64,000 nucleotides of DNA from Escarpia spicata (taxonomy: Eukaryota > Annelida > Polychaeta > Sabellida > Siboglinidae): the NCBI GenBank assembly GCA_963995525.1, contig OZ023206.1, positions 8,025,989 through 8,089,988 on the forward strand. Reading direction: 5' to 3'. Positions 1 to 60,818 of this stretch are shown one piece after another. Every line of letters begins with the position of its first letter. The stretch's first letter is position 1. The position numbers and the translations under genes were made by a program. The notes beneath the pieces were generated by a model that saw only the letters and a program-made list of their open reading frames with translations, did not search any database and had not been told where the DNA came from.

Positions 1-1713
1 GCCATGGCTGCCACTGTAAACTGTACTTGATTGTGAAGCTTATTTTACTACCAGGTACTTCTCCAGATCCTCTCCAGTCTTGCCATGGCTGCCACTGCAA
101 ACTGTACTTGGTTGTGAAGCTTATTTTACTACCAGGTACTTCTCCAGATCCTCTCCAGCCTTGCCATGGCTGCCACTGCAAATTGTACTTAGTTGTGAAG
201 CTTATTTTACTACCAGGTACTTTTCCAGATCCTCTCCAGCCTTGCCATGGCTGCCACTGTAAACTGTACTTAGTTGTGAAGCTTATTTTACTACCAGGTA
301 CTTTTCCAGATCCTCTCCAGTCTTGCAATGGCTGCCACTGTAAACTGTACTTAGTTGTGAAGCTTATTTTACTACCAGGTACTTTTCCAGATCCTCTCCA
401 GTCTTGCAATGGATGCCACTGTAAACTGTACTTAGTTGTGAAGCTTATTTTACTACCAGGTACTTTTCCAGATCCTCTCCAGTCTTGCCATGGCTGCCAC
501 TGTAAACTGTACTTAGTTGTGAAGCTTATTTTACTACCAGGTACTTTTCCAGATCCTCTCCAGTCTTGCAATGGCTGCCACTGTAAACTGTACTTAGTTG
601 TGAAGCTTATTTTACTACCAGGTACTTTTCCAGATCCTCTCCAGCCTTGCCATGGCTGCCACTGTAAACTGTACTTAGTTGCGAAGCTTATTTTACTACC
701 AGGTACTTTTCCAGATCCTCTCCAACCTTGCCATGGCTGCCACTGTAAACTGTACTTAGTTGTGAAGCTTATTTTACTACCAGGTACTTTTCCAGATCCT
801 CTCCAGCCTTGCCATGGCTGCCACTGTAAACTGTACTTAGTTGTGAAGCTTATTTTACTACCAGGTACTTTTCCAGATCCTCTCCAGTCTTGCCATGGCT
901 GCCACTGCAAACTGTACTTGGTTGTGAAGCTTATTTTACTACCAGGTACTTCTCCAGATCCTCTCTAGCCTTGCCATGGCTGCCACTGTAAACTGTACTT
1001 GGTTGTGAAGCTTATTTTACTACCAGGTACTTCTCCAGATCCTCTCTAGCCTTGCCATGGCTGCCACTGTAAACTGTACTTAGTTGTGAAGCTTATTTTA
1101 CTACCAGGTACTTCTCCAGATCCTCTCCAGTCTTGCCATGGCTGCCACTGTAAACTGTACTTGGTTGTGAAGCTTATTTTACTACCAGGTACTTCTCCAG
1201 ATCCTCTCCAGTCTTGCCATGTCTGCCACTGCAAACTGTACTTGGTTGTGAAGCTTATTTTACTACCAGGTACTTCTCCAGATCCTCTCTAGCCTTGCCA
1301 TGGCTGCCACTGTAAACTGTACTTGGTTGTGAAGCTTATTTTACTACCAGGTACTTCTCCAGATCCTCTCCAGTCTTGCCATGGCTGCCACTGCAAACTG
1401 TACTTGGTTGTGAAGCTTATTTTACTACCAGGTACTTCTCCAGATCCTCTCTAGCCTTGCCATGGCTGCCACTGTAAACTGTACTTAGTTGTGAAGCTTA
1501 TTTTACTACCAGGTACTTCTCCAGATCCTCTCCAGTCTTGCCATGGCTGCCACTGCAAACTGTACTTGGTTGTGAAGCTTATTTTACTACCAGGTACTTC
1601 TCCAGATCCTCTCTAGCCTTGCCATGGCTGCCACTGTAAACTGTACTTAGTTGTGAAGCTTATTTTACTACCAGGTACTTCTCCAGATCCTCTCCAACCT
1701 TGCCATGGCTGCC
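1..1713. repeat. 81-bp minisatellite, about 21 copies, derived from a LINE coding segment
   Basis: The unit recurs every 81 bp from the window edge to about 1713 with only scattered substitutions. Because 81 is divisible by three and the unit lacks a stop in one plus frame, it gives a long open frame that is not a gene. Read on the minus strand, the unit encodes AMARLERIWRS and, after a frame shift, SKISFTTKYSLQ, which are consecutive pieces of an RTE-type reverse transcriptase. The array joins such an element at 1714 without a break, so the LINE is the source. The left end is outside the window. Confidence 0.93.
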
Positions 1714-2235
1714 GCTGCTGAGGCAATCCTGATAGGTATTTCAGTGGTGCAACTACCATCCTTAGACTAGGTCGCGCCAAGATACTTAAAACTGCTGACC
1801 TCTTCTACCTTTTCGCCATTCATGTCTGCACTGATGTTGTTTGAGCTGTTGACCATGACTTTGTTCTCCGCTGTGCTGACCTCCATGCCATAAGCCTCTG
1901 CGGTCTGAACCAGTCTGTTGGTAAGATTTTGAAGTTCACCATTGCTGCCGGCCAACAGATCGATGTCGCCGGCAAAATGATGGTTAGAGATGTGCCTGCT
2001 ACCGATGGAGATGGAGCTGTGGTGGTTGTGTGGGGTGTTCTGCATGATCTTCTCCAGGAATATGTTGAAGTGCACTAAGTGCACTAGGATGCCTAATGTC
2101 GTTCTAAAGAATTCACCGATCTGGTTGTTCATCAGGACTGCGTCTTTGTACAGTGTAATCACATTTACCAATATGCTGTTTATTACCAATATTCGCAGAC
2201 TTAAGTTGCTACAGTTGCAATCCTCTGATACATAG
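1714..2235 (-). mobile_element. RTE-like LINE reverse transcriptase remnant
   Basis: The minus-strand translation contains FNIFLEKIMQ, then FAGDIDLLAGSNGELQNLTN (the FADD catalytic box mutated to FAGD), then YGMEVSTAENKVMVNSS and FKYLGAT, in the order found in RTE/craft-type reverse transcriptases. The conserved region before FNIFLEKIMQ is degraded and a stop follows FKYLGAT, so it is dead. It continues into the 81-bp array, which repeats its next segment. Confidence 0.88.
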
Positions 2236-3275
2236 GATAAGCTGATGTCAGGACACAAGGCAAGCAAAGAGTCATCCTGTTAAATGAGTTGAGACAAACT
2301 AGTATAGCACACACTGCACGCACACGAACCCAAGCAAGTGTAAACAATGCACAGCTTAAACTGACCCTGCCTGTTCCTCGTTTATTAATATAATATCTTA
2401 ATATTAGAATACATATGCTGAAGGTATAATGCCCAACAAAGTGAGTTTTATAAGCTTAAAGTGATGTTTGCGTTTTGAATTGTTAACCAAAGAAACAGTG
2501 AAATAGTAAACACCCAGGATCAGAGGCAGGTGGAGCTAACTGCAAGTTCCTGAAACTGTTCACTGATACTGGGTGGGTGCGCACAATTGATTCCCTGAAT
2601 CAAAGTAGAATTGATTCAGCGAATGCCATTACCCCCCCCCCCCCCCCCCCCCGACTCATGAGGGTTACCCCGGGTAGCGGAACAGACAAAGCTGCTTTAA
2701 CTAGGTTCACAATCCATGTTTTCTATATTTACCCACCGCAACACTGGTTACAGTTTATCCTACTCGGGGTTCATAAGGCATTGTCTCACAAGTTCACAAA
2801 GTCGACAAAAGGTTATGCCTCCAGCTCTAGTTCAACCCCTACCTCACCAATTCGTCATATGGGATTTGTGATTTTTACAATCCAAAATGGCTATTAGCAT
2901 CAATTTGCATTAACACTTATTTCACTCACTATGTGGTGCCTATGCATGTATTTACCCCCCCCCCCATACAAGGTGATGACCAAACTCCCCTATGTAGTAT
3001 ATATTTAGGGCTTTGCGGACTTAAGCAACAGACAGAGAGCATACACCAAGCATTGCGACTATGAACTTGCTTTCTTCTGGTGCCACTTTGTAGTGTGGGA
3101 ATGTCGACTCACCAATGTCTTGAGTACACAGACAGACAACTTTGTACTATTCTATATAACAACAGCAACAAGTCACAACACAAAATCAACATTAATAAGA
3201 AAGCCAACATTTTCAATATGACGTGACTGATTGAACTATGACAACTTAATTATTATCAACAACCAGTAAGTCATG
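2236..3275. other. Intergenic sequence with homopolymer C tracts
   Basis: No coding exon or recognisable element was found. A run of about 21 C lies at 2632-2652 and a shorter C run near 2954. The stretch is downstream of the WDR11 stop codon, so part may be 3' flank or 3' UTR. No strong minus-strand polyadenylation signal could be assigned. Confidence 0.5.
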
Positions 3276-3700
3276 TAGAAGTGTTTATCTCAACAAGAGC
3301 CAGGCCAGAACTAGGCAGGTCTCAAGTACCATGGGATCTTGCAGCTAAAATATACCCATGTAGAAGTGTTTATCTCAATAAGAGCCAGGCCAGAACTAGG
3401 CAGGTCTCAAGTACCATGGGATCTTGCAGCTAAAATATACCCATGTAGAAGTGTTTACCTCAACAAGAGCCAGGTCAGAACTAGGCAGGTCTCAAGTACC
3501 ATGGGATCTTGCAGCTAAAATATACCCATGTAGAAGTGTTTATCTCAATAAGAGCCAGGCCAGAACTAGGCAGGTCTCAAGTACCATGGGATCTTGCAGC
3601 TAAAATATACCCATGTAGAAGTGTTTACCTCAACAAGAGCCAGGCCAGAACTAGGCAGGTCTCAAGTACCATGGGATCTTGCAGCTAAAATATACCCACA
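3276..3700. repeat. 85-bp tandem repeat, 5 copies
   Basis: Five near-identical 85-bp units, each starting TAGAAGTGTTTA and ending in TATACCCATG, run without spacers. They differ at a few C/T positions only, implying recent amplification. They lie about 370 bp beyond the WDR11 stop codon and could be within its 3' UTR. Confidence 0.93.
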
Positions 3701-4070
3701 CACTGCTAATTTGGCAGTGCCGACAAGGATTTGTGTCGCTCTATGAAACCATTTAAAAACAATTTCCAAGATCATACCTTTGCTAGTGAAACAAATGTAG
3801 ATATGTATTTCTTTTAAATATCTACGGTTGTTTTAAAAATAAAAAGGGACTTTGAAGTAAACATAGTTAAAAAAAGTCCATTTGTGCATTTCTGTACTTT
3901 TGGCCCAAGTCCAGCCGAACGTATGAAACCTTTGAATGACGTAACTTTGCAAGGAACCACTGTTTTTATCTCTGGCAGTGTCGAGACCAGCTCCTTGGGA
4001 GACTGTCCCAGTTCCAGGGGAAGTGAGGGACAGTGTCCCATCCAGTCCCAAGGGAACTGTCTACAATGTA

Positions 4071-41961
<37,891 letters not shown>

Positions 41962-43863
41962 GGTTATTCGCTCCTCAACCTGCAGTCGAAGTATTGCCGC
42001 TGAAATCAATTTCTGCAGAATTTAATGCCTAAGACAAAACCACAAATATCACATCTGGGATGCCATGTTTTGATCAATGTGCGCCATCTACCGTCGAAAA
42101 TATGTTTATGGTCTGTAAGTGTCGCCCACTGGTGAAGACATTGCAACCAAATTAATTATATAATTCAATTCCGACAGGTGGCGACGCAGGGGTCATGGCC
42201 CATCGTCATGGTGCTCGCCGCCATTATTTATAAACTAAACATTAGTTCAGTTTGTCGGTATTTTGCCTGGAATGGACGGCGCATCCGTTGACTTAACAAA
42301 AGTATGGAACATATAGCCTGTGGCTAGTAACAAAAGTCAGAACGTAAGACTGAGTGGGGGGTTAGGAAATGCTACGCATTGCTTAGCAAGTTTTTACAAA
42401 ATATTACCAACCCCAGTCCAGAACGTACACCCGATTATCGCCCTACAATCAGATCATTGCAGACTACATAAACTAGTAACTAGTGAGCTTTAAACATATA
42501 TTATTACCCTTCAACGTATCGTATTATTGTCGTCCCTGTTCTTCGTGTTACTGGTAATATTTATTAATATTCACAATAAGTTAATTACTATAGTCTATAC
42601 ACTAAATTAATGAGTTGTTCAAACAGATCAGATTGTACTTATAATAACAAACCATGAAGCATTGTTTGCTCTTTGCAGTTTTAATGTTGACCCTATGAAG
42701 CATTCAAATTGTATGGAAAACATTCAGATCGCAAATACAACTGTAGACAGTGTAGTGGAGATTCCCCAAAATTCTCACCATCAAGACCACGATTAAGAGG
42801 GATGATGTAGAACAAATTCAGCAAACTTCCTGCTGAAATTATTACCATCATTGACTTAAGAAGATAATTCCGGGTATCAGAACAGACAAGGTCGCATTAA
42901 TATAAAATACTAATTAATTTTAAAAGATGCTCCAGGCATCAATGTGTTTAAAATCAGGGGGACTAATTAACAAATTACCTCAATTTTTCACTTCAGCACA
43001 AAAACAGTATATGTGTTTTAACAGTATGACTACAACATGTGAATTTGGCTTACAGAAGTTACATTTGATGTAAAGAAAGGCCCTTTTGGGTAGAGGAGGT
43101 TAGAAATACAAGATTCTGACATCATTACAGTCAGGTGCACAACTAGGCACAAGTGCAGGAAGTAAGTAAGATTACAGATCTACTTCTACAATTGTTCATG
43201 TCAGTTGATCAATATTAGAGTCCTCTTTGTGAGGTGCACCATTTAGTGCAGGTGAAGACTGAAAGTAGCATGTCCACTTTGCATAGTTATGTCTTTGACT
43301 TGTGATTCATCCTCAGATGTCACAAACCTTTGATGGTGCACATGATCAGGTGATTACATATAAATTAACATAAATCATCATTGGTAACATTGGTTATTTG
43401 CTGAAAGATACACAACGTGTGATGACGATGATAGTTATAGTGGTTCACTTTACATCCGTTCTTTCTCACCAATGCATGCCACATCTGTGCCTCTGTAATA
43501 TGCTATGTTAAAAACCACAAACTAGTTTGCAAAGTCTCCAAATCACTTAATTATTACATACATTGGTAAGATGGTGTCCCCTGAATGTGATGTGCATGTG
43601 ATTATAAATGGAAGTGTTGTGCGTTTTGGCAGCCATGTTATTGTACATATAAGTGTTGTAAATATGTTGTTGTTGTGTGACCATTCCTAGTTAATAAATT
43701 ACCTAAATTCTTCCCTCCAGTACAAAAAACAATATGTGTCTTAACAGTAAGATTACAACATGTGAATTTAGCTTACTTAGGTTACATTTGACAGGGTTTG
43801 TTTTGACAGACATATGATTGTAAATTTAAGTGTTATGTGTTTTGACAGACTGTGATTGTGAAT

Positions 43864-44123
43864 ACAGTAGCACCTCACTTTACAGTCACCTCGGTAATAC
43901 AGCCACTTTACAATTAAGGTCACCTCGGCAATACAGCCATCTTGCAATTATGATCACCTCGGTAATACAGCCACCTTGCAATTAAGATCACCCTAGAACA
44001 GTCCCAAATTATTTTTTTCACAATAAAGTATAGGAAATTAGTTCCACTAATACAGTCATCTCGCCAATCAGATCACTTTTATCCAGTCCCGAGGGTGACC
44101 TTATCAGGGAGGTTCCACTGTGT
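43864..44123. mobile_element. Pogo/Tigger-like MITE upstream of LRP2BP
   Basis: The left end is CAGTAGCACCTCACTTTACA and the right end, reverse-complemented, is CAGTGGAACCTCCCTGATAA, the CAGTGGAACCTC-type termini of pogo/Tigger transposons; TA flanks the left end. The interior repeats CACCTCGGTAATACAGCCAC several times. A decayed relative is at 8500-8735. It ends 270 bp before the LRP2BP start codon. Confidence 0.82.
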
Positions 44124-44302
44124 ACACACCTGCCGCGTTGTTTTTATAAATCCGGGAGATTCATCAGCAGGTCAGCATTCTTCCCGTGGTGTTGTGCTCT
44201 CTCTCAAAGAAGGGGGTGTGCTGTTGGACATTTTCAGTGACAATCTGGGAGATTTGCCTCTATTCCGGGAGGCTGGGAGATACATCCAAAATCCGAGTGT
44301 CG

Positions 44303-44393
44303 TCTGTGTTGACAGATATATGTAATTATGTAAGTATTGTGTGTTTTGACAGACATGTGACTGTAAACATATGTGCTGTGTTTGTTGACAGAT
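44303..44393 (+). repeat. 38-39-bp repeats with TTTTGACAG acceptor-like sites before the LRP2BP start
   Basis: Three successive copies of a GTGTTTTGACAGACATGTGA-like unit end in GACAG at 44315, 44352 and 44391; the last directly precedes AT-ATG, the LRP2BP start. Two more copies with 39-bp spacing (GACAG at 43805 and 43844) lie left of the MITE, which therefore seems to have inserted into the array. Whether the last GACAG is a real 3' splice site is not shown by sequence alone. Confidence 0.65.
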
Positions 44394-54121
<9,728 letters not shown>

Positions 54122-57100
54122 GACACATCTCAATGACAGACACGTGACGCGCGATGACACAGACGGCAAATTAGTGACACGTGTTGTCAGAACTTTTTAC
54201 ATATTACAAAAAAAGATGACGTCTTCCTGCAACCTTTCATACCTTGGCAGTATTATAAGTTATGTACGTTATCTATTTATTATATACATCTGTTATATAC
54301 ATAGTGTAGCAGCACTGAACAGGTCTAACGACAATCATTGATAACTTCTACTTTGGAGAGAGAGTAATAACCAGACAGTTTCTTTTATAAGGACAAATTA
54401 TTGTGGACATTTTCTACTATGATTATCCATGATGTTGTATTACTTTTGTGGAGACTTTCAATGTCTATTCAAGATGGCTTCGTCTGTGCAAGTGATGTAC
54501 CGGTGGAATGACGTCATCATACACGGCAGAAAGAGCATATTTCCCCTAGTCTGGGTCAATAGCTGCCGCTGTTTTTCTTATACATATTGCTTCTCTCCTA
54601 TATCTTCTCCATCTGTGCACTCACTGATTACTAGTTTAACTCCTTTCTAGTTTATTACATGGTTCTGAAGAGAATTATAAGTTCTGCATAGTTACGATGA
54701 CGTACATGCACCCGGACATCACTTGTGTTGGGGACGCCGCTGTGGTAAGATATCTAAAGTCTCTGTACATATAATTTGATTTTTATGTATGGTAATAACT
54801 GTAAAATGAACTATCCTGCAGAATGTTCATTAATCTGATATTTTTCTGTATTTTGTCACAACTACTCTGTAGAAACCACTGGATATATTACCTTCAAACA
54901 TGGCAAACACAAGTATTTTAGTAGGGATCATGGGGTGTGATTTTACTCCTATAGAACAAAGTTATATTTATTAATTAGATATGTTTGCTTTATCTCACGA
55001 GAATCGACCTGTGGTTGTTGTCTAGTAGCGTATGCATGACTATGGGAATCGGAGAGATACCAGGGTAAGTAAAAAAAAATCAAAAGACTATTGAATCGTT
55101 CATTGTTACTACCTTCAGAAGTTCTTGGAATGGAAGTTTCAAAGTAAGATCTTTAATTTTGTGTTATCACATTATAGACACTATGCCTTAATTCAACAAA
55201 TTGACTGCGTATAGCTCAGTGATTTGTTTCTTCAGTGAATGACATAGTTTTATCACCAGAGTCATTCATGGTTGTAGAGGTGTTTGAACGAAATGTTATG
55301 TTATTATATATTGGACTTGTCATGGAAAAGGATCAGATCAACACAAAGTCAAAAACGACACAGATACCCTATATTTCAACCCCCACTTTATCTTGCATTT
55401 AAATCTGTCCTCACGAAAATCAGCTTATGAAACTGAAATGGACGTGCATTGGTCGCCGTAAGAGCTGTTAAAATATGTATTTCATGCATGACCTTTCTGC
55501 TTGATTATCAACCTGATGTTTAAACATTTTAATTTGGTTTCATGTTTAACTGTTTACTTTACAAACTTCTGGATTTCCCCAACCCGATCAATCTGGCATA
55601 CATGTTTCGTTTAGTATTAATTATTAACTAAACATTTAAAATACATGAACTAACACATAGAGAATAGTTTGGCTACGTCCTGTCATGTTCCTTTTAATGT
55701 GTGTCTACAGCAGCAACAATGGAAGAATTCTTTAAATTATTTCCAATACAACCGTCTCATTTTACCTTCAACATATTTTATTTTCAGCGATTTAGAACCA
55801 TTTCTTTAAAGGTTTGTCTTAGGAGTATAAAACAAACTATTTACACCCCAGTTATTAACATTGTCTTCTCTACAAATGTATTTCTGTGTGTGTAATCTAA
55901 CTATGTGAATAAAAGATGCTTCTACGACATTATGGGTTGCTTTCTAAACATCATACCCTTGGGTGCATCCATGCCCTAACTGTAGTGGGGTCCAATTTCC
56001 TAAAAGAGACCCGTCAGCAGACGACAATTACTCGGGACAGGATACATGTGCGCACAACTCACACACGCACACGCACACACACACACACACACGACTATCC
56101 ATGTAAAGACCACCCTCACTACGAGGGATTGCCGATGATACTGTTGTCGGTGTTTTGAATAAACCGTTCATTCAATTCATTCATTCGTTTATTCACAATC
56201 ACATGTAGTCACAAACGTTATGCAAATCATATCAAATCACCAACGACTGTTTTGATTGTCTGCTGTGTAAACATAGCAACAAGCAGAACATTTATTTATA
56301 TACTTTCTTGTGTAGTTTTGTTGGCGGTTCAATAATGTACATAGCAACGCTAGCAATTGTGAATTATTTTTACGAGTTACGCGTTATTTGTCCCTCCCCT
56401 GCACGTGTAAGTTCCCGCCGGCGTCACCCGCGTGTACAGAGAGTCGACGGTGCACGACGAGACACACGAAGGGCACTGCAGACGTTTCAGCAGTGCGAAT
56501 AGAACTGGTCTGATGTCCGTATACCATAAATATCATATTACATAAACAATGTGTGCGTGCTCCTTGTGGTCTATACGCAGATTTCAGTGTCGTGTTCTGC
56601 ACGTACGACTAAAAGAAAACGCGGTGGTGTGCTTCGCCTGTCCACAGAGCTGCATGAAATCGAATCACCGGCAAACCATTCACGCGTGGTGACCGAATAA
56701 ACTTTACATCACAGGCAGCGGAAGTACACATTGTCGATCAGTTGTACATATATTCTCATCCTTCTCCTACCGATGTGTCGATGCCGGTAAGTTACAAAAC
56801 CGACGGCAGATAGGTTTGATATGACGTCAGATTGTGTGTACGATTATCCTCATTCAGGGAGAACGGAACATTTGCTTTCACAACATTCGGCTTCCCTTTA
56901 TTGAATATAATTTATAGCTTTAAGTTTTCTCTTTATTTGTGCATGTACACGTTATCAACCTGAACGTATTCGCAGCACATTTTCTCGCCTTCACTTGTGT
57001 TCTATTCCTGGATACACGTTCCCAGCTTCCTCCCGTTGTTCACCAATCACCACAAGGTGGTTGTTGGTGACATCATTACGTCATCAATAGGTCCGTTTTG

Positions 57101-57403
57101 TTTCCGGATGGGTCCTGTCGTTCATGGCAACCATACACATGTCGGTGGTAACTGTTCCATGTCCTGGCGCGCGCACACCGATCTCGCGAAGGCGAGTATC
57201 TTTTGAGTCCACCTTTTCTTGCTGTCTTCCCGTCCTCCATATCACCCCGGTGCGTGGCTGATGTCGTAAGCTTATCGCCTACACGACACAACGTCATTCG
57301 CATCGTTTACAGCGCGCGCTGACACGACGTCACACTGGACGACCACGTGACAACATCACTTGACACACGTGACATATCGGAGGTGACGTCACATGCAACA
57401 CTG
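54122..57403. other. Interval between convergent LRP2BP and CNBD-type gene
   Basis: No supported exon, RNA gene or mobile element was found in these 3.3 kb. It should hold both 3' UTRs. A CA-rich microsatellite lies at 56060-56095, and a CpG-richer stretch (about 56390-56700 and 57150-57400) adjoins the gene on the right. Short open frames here have no recognisable similarity. Confidence 0.5.
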
Positions 57404-59378
57404 TCACGTGGCCGACGTCGTCGACCTGAGCAAGCCCTTGACGAAATTTGCGTGAAACTCGCCCACGACGGCGGCGGAGTGGGGACGGTCGGTGGGCGTC
57501 AGCGACGACAGAGCCACGAAGGGAGGCTGACGACTCTCGGCAGTCTCGGCGTCGTTCGTCGCGGACCCGTGCGCCGACAGAAGATGGCGGCCGATGCTAG
57601 GTGTAACTAGTCGAGAACCAGTGTGGGACTTGGGCACGCGGAATATGAAGTCCGGCACAGAAAACGGCGTCTCTTCGCCCGGTTTGCGTTCCCCGCTCAC
57701 CTCCTGCAAGCGGTAGATGAAACACTTGAGCAGTGGCACGCTGAGGATAATGTTCGGCTTGAGGGAGCGGCGTACGAGCTGGAGCTCCAACACGCGGGCG
57801 AGTTGTTTGACCGTGCGGGGGTTGCGACGCTTAAAGAGCCGCTCAAAGTGTACCTTGGCCAGCACCATCACCGTCGTCTCCTGCGTGCACATCGCAGACG
57901 TGTGGTAGTGGGTCAGGTTCAACACGAACTCCACGTCGCCTGAAAGGGAAGATCGCTCGTTAGTGCAACAAAAGAAGGTATCACTCCTGACTCGTCGACA
58001 TCCTCTGAACGCTCAGAGGTGCGTTATCATGATGGTGGGGACAAGTCAGCGTTATGAGTCGTTGTCACGTGGCTATTGGCGCTGAGTGTAGTTCTATATG
58101 CCTTATATGTGTATGTTAAAACGTGTTTGTTTTAACTTGGCCCGCTTCGTAAAAGGCGACTACATTTACAATAGCAGCGTAACAAATACAATAAAAGATT
58201 TGCGTTGGACAAATCTCGATGAGAGGAGAAGGAACCTCCGAATATTACTCATGTTCAAAATCGTCCACAATCAAATAGCTGTCCCGTCCAGAAACATTTT
58301 AGTACCTGCAGACAGACGCACACGCTCAAATCACCCTTTAACTGCATGGAATATTCTACAAGCGTCATTAATTAATGCAAAGGACGCCCCACAATTTAAG
58401 GAACTGCTAGGCCGAAAACAATACTCATAGAACAACCAACACCATTGGCGCGATAGCCTGCTGGGATATGCCGATTATTAAACCGAAATAGAAACCAATC
58501 ATTTTGGAAATGAATTATTTTGACAATGCATTTCAATTCTAACACAATGCATGAACGTCACACGTTGACGTAGACCATTTTTAATTAAATCAAGACGCTT
58601 TCCAATACCCCAGGTATTTTATTTAAACTTATACCATGGCATAAAGGGTATACTGTGTATATACACGTGTAATTACCAATATAACGGCTTACCAACACAC
58701 TGTTTCGACCCTAGAAAACAAAGGTTCAAGTGTATCTTCTTGGCGTTGATCTGTTGGTTCATCTTCCTGATGGCTGAAGGCGACCACGACTTAGGCAGTT
58801 GCATCGCTTGTCCAGCAGTGCTCGGCCGGGCGATCTCAGCCACGCGGTTAATGCGGGAACACTTGTAAAGCTGCGGTAGGAACTTCTGCGGGAAGTACGC
58901 CTTCTCTCGCTCGATGTCGTCGCTACACAACAGAACAACCACGTCTCAGTCACACGCTTAAGAGTGTAACGATATGTCGAACTATCGAGGCATCGCGATA
59001 GTTTATGTGAGTCTTGACAACACTGTAGGCTACTATCGATAGTAAGTAATATTTAACCATCGATAGTTATAGCAGATAGTTTATTGAGCTACTTGAGCCA
59101 CTGAAAGACGATGTTCGGAAACATGCTTTTTCTGTTTTCATCTGCAATTTTAATTATTTATCGACCTAACACGCATCTATTGTAAGACAAGAATATACAG
59201 TTTACCAGAGAATCTTACCATATATTACGAAACATAAGTAGAATCATAGTTCAGTTTAAAATGCTTAATAAAGTATTTAAATATCACGGTGGTTCCTATG
59301 TTAGCGAGCAAATATGCTCTTAAATTTCCATTCTAAGATCTTCCTTCTTTATTACAAATTGCCAGTAAATCACCATGC

Positions 59379-59415
<37 letters not shown>

Positions 59416-60781
59416 CGTTCATCAACTCCATATATAAACCATGTTCATATAATAAGCAATTATAAGATAAAACGGCTCAAAAAGTATATTTACACCCGCG
59501 TGTGATACATTTTTCAACGATTCTGCTGGCTGGACATGGCGACCGGTAATTTTGCAAGAGCGTAATTTATCGAATGATATACCAAAAACCAAAGTGGCAT
59601 TTATGGTAGCAAGAATCGTCCATGCTGTAGATCTGCACATGCATTTTCTTAATTACAGAACTAAGAAATAGTCGACTCGCCTAGTGAGTGACAGGATATA
59701 CCTACTCGTGATCTTCCAATACTTCGCATCTGTGCATGTAGCGGTCAAACTGTCGATAATGTGCTTCCGGGTCAACCGTCATTTTCACCTCGCCACTGTC
59801 AAAAAAAATCATGACGTATCTAAAATTACTACACGGAATCTACTGTCGAACGTCGTGATTATAATACAAAAATCCACGCCTTAATACGTTTGACAGACCT
59901 AGTTATACACTCCTGTAAATATGTTTGTATCCTTAAAGAAGTAGTAGAAGGATTTGATCATCATGATCATCACACTTCCCAAGAAATGCAACCTACAGCT
60001 CTGCCAAAATTATAGAACAATCAGCCTCATCAGTCACCCGAGCAAAGTCCTACTCAACAGACTACAAATCCATGTGGAATAGATCATCGCTGAAGAACAG
60101 GCGGGTTTTCGAGCAGGACGGATCGCCAATGAACATATCTTCAACGTTAGAATCCTTTGCGAGAAACACCTTCAACATCAGCAAAGCTTGTACCATGTCT
60201 TCGTAGACTTTAAGAAGGCCTTTGATAGGGTATTGCATGCGGCCCTATGGGCGATCACGAAGAAGTACAACATTGGCCCCAATCTTGTTTGAACCATTGA
60301 ACACCTATATGGCGAGGCCACCATTGCAGTAATTTTCAATGGCAGCATAGGAGACTGGTTTCGAACAACAGTGGGAGTTCGACTGATGCGCTCCCTTGTC
60401 ATGTCCATCTTTCTATACGCTTGTGAAACATTGACCCTCACAGCAGATCTACAGAAGAGGATACATGCCATGGAAATTAGGTGTTTTCGGAAGATCTTGC
60501 GCATATCATACAAAGACCATGTTACTAACGAAGATGTTCGCAACAAGATTAAACAAGCCATCGGACCATACGAATATCTCCTTACAACGGTCAAGAAGCG
60601 CAAATTGAAGTGGTACGGCCACGTTTCACGATCATCTGGCCTTGCAAAGACCATCTTGCAAGGTACCGTGAGAGGGGGGGAGAAGAAGAGGTAGACAGAA
60701 AAAGAGGTGGGAAGACAACATCAAAGAGTGGGCAGGACTGGAGTTCGCCGACTCCCAGAGGCTGTGGAGAACAGGGAAACG

Positions 60782-60818
<37 letters not shown>

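Larger units (their letters stand above)
41962..44393. promoter_or_regulatory. Shared interval between divergent WDR11 and LRP2BP
   Basis: About 2.4 kb separates the two start codons, so promoters of both genes should lie here unless distant 5' exons exist. A GC-richer stretch at about 42170-42230 next to WDR11 is a candidate promoter. A pair of direct repeats of about 115 bp (42965-43080 and 43688-43800, sharing TACAACATGTGAATT and TTACATTTGA) lies in the middle. No TATA box could be assigned. Confidence 0.5.

Noticed and set aside
27..968. 313-codon open frame with a 27-residue Cys-rich repeat
   Set aside because: It is the plus-strand reading of the 81-bp LINE-derived minisatellite; the true coding sense of the unit is the minus strand.
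57347..57943. Plus-strand open frames opposite the last CNBD-type exon
   Set aside because: The minus strand carries the phased, domain-like exon; the plus frames are shadows in a GC-rich stretch.
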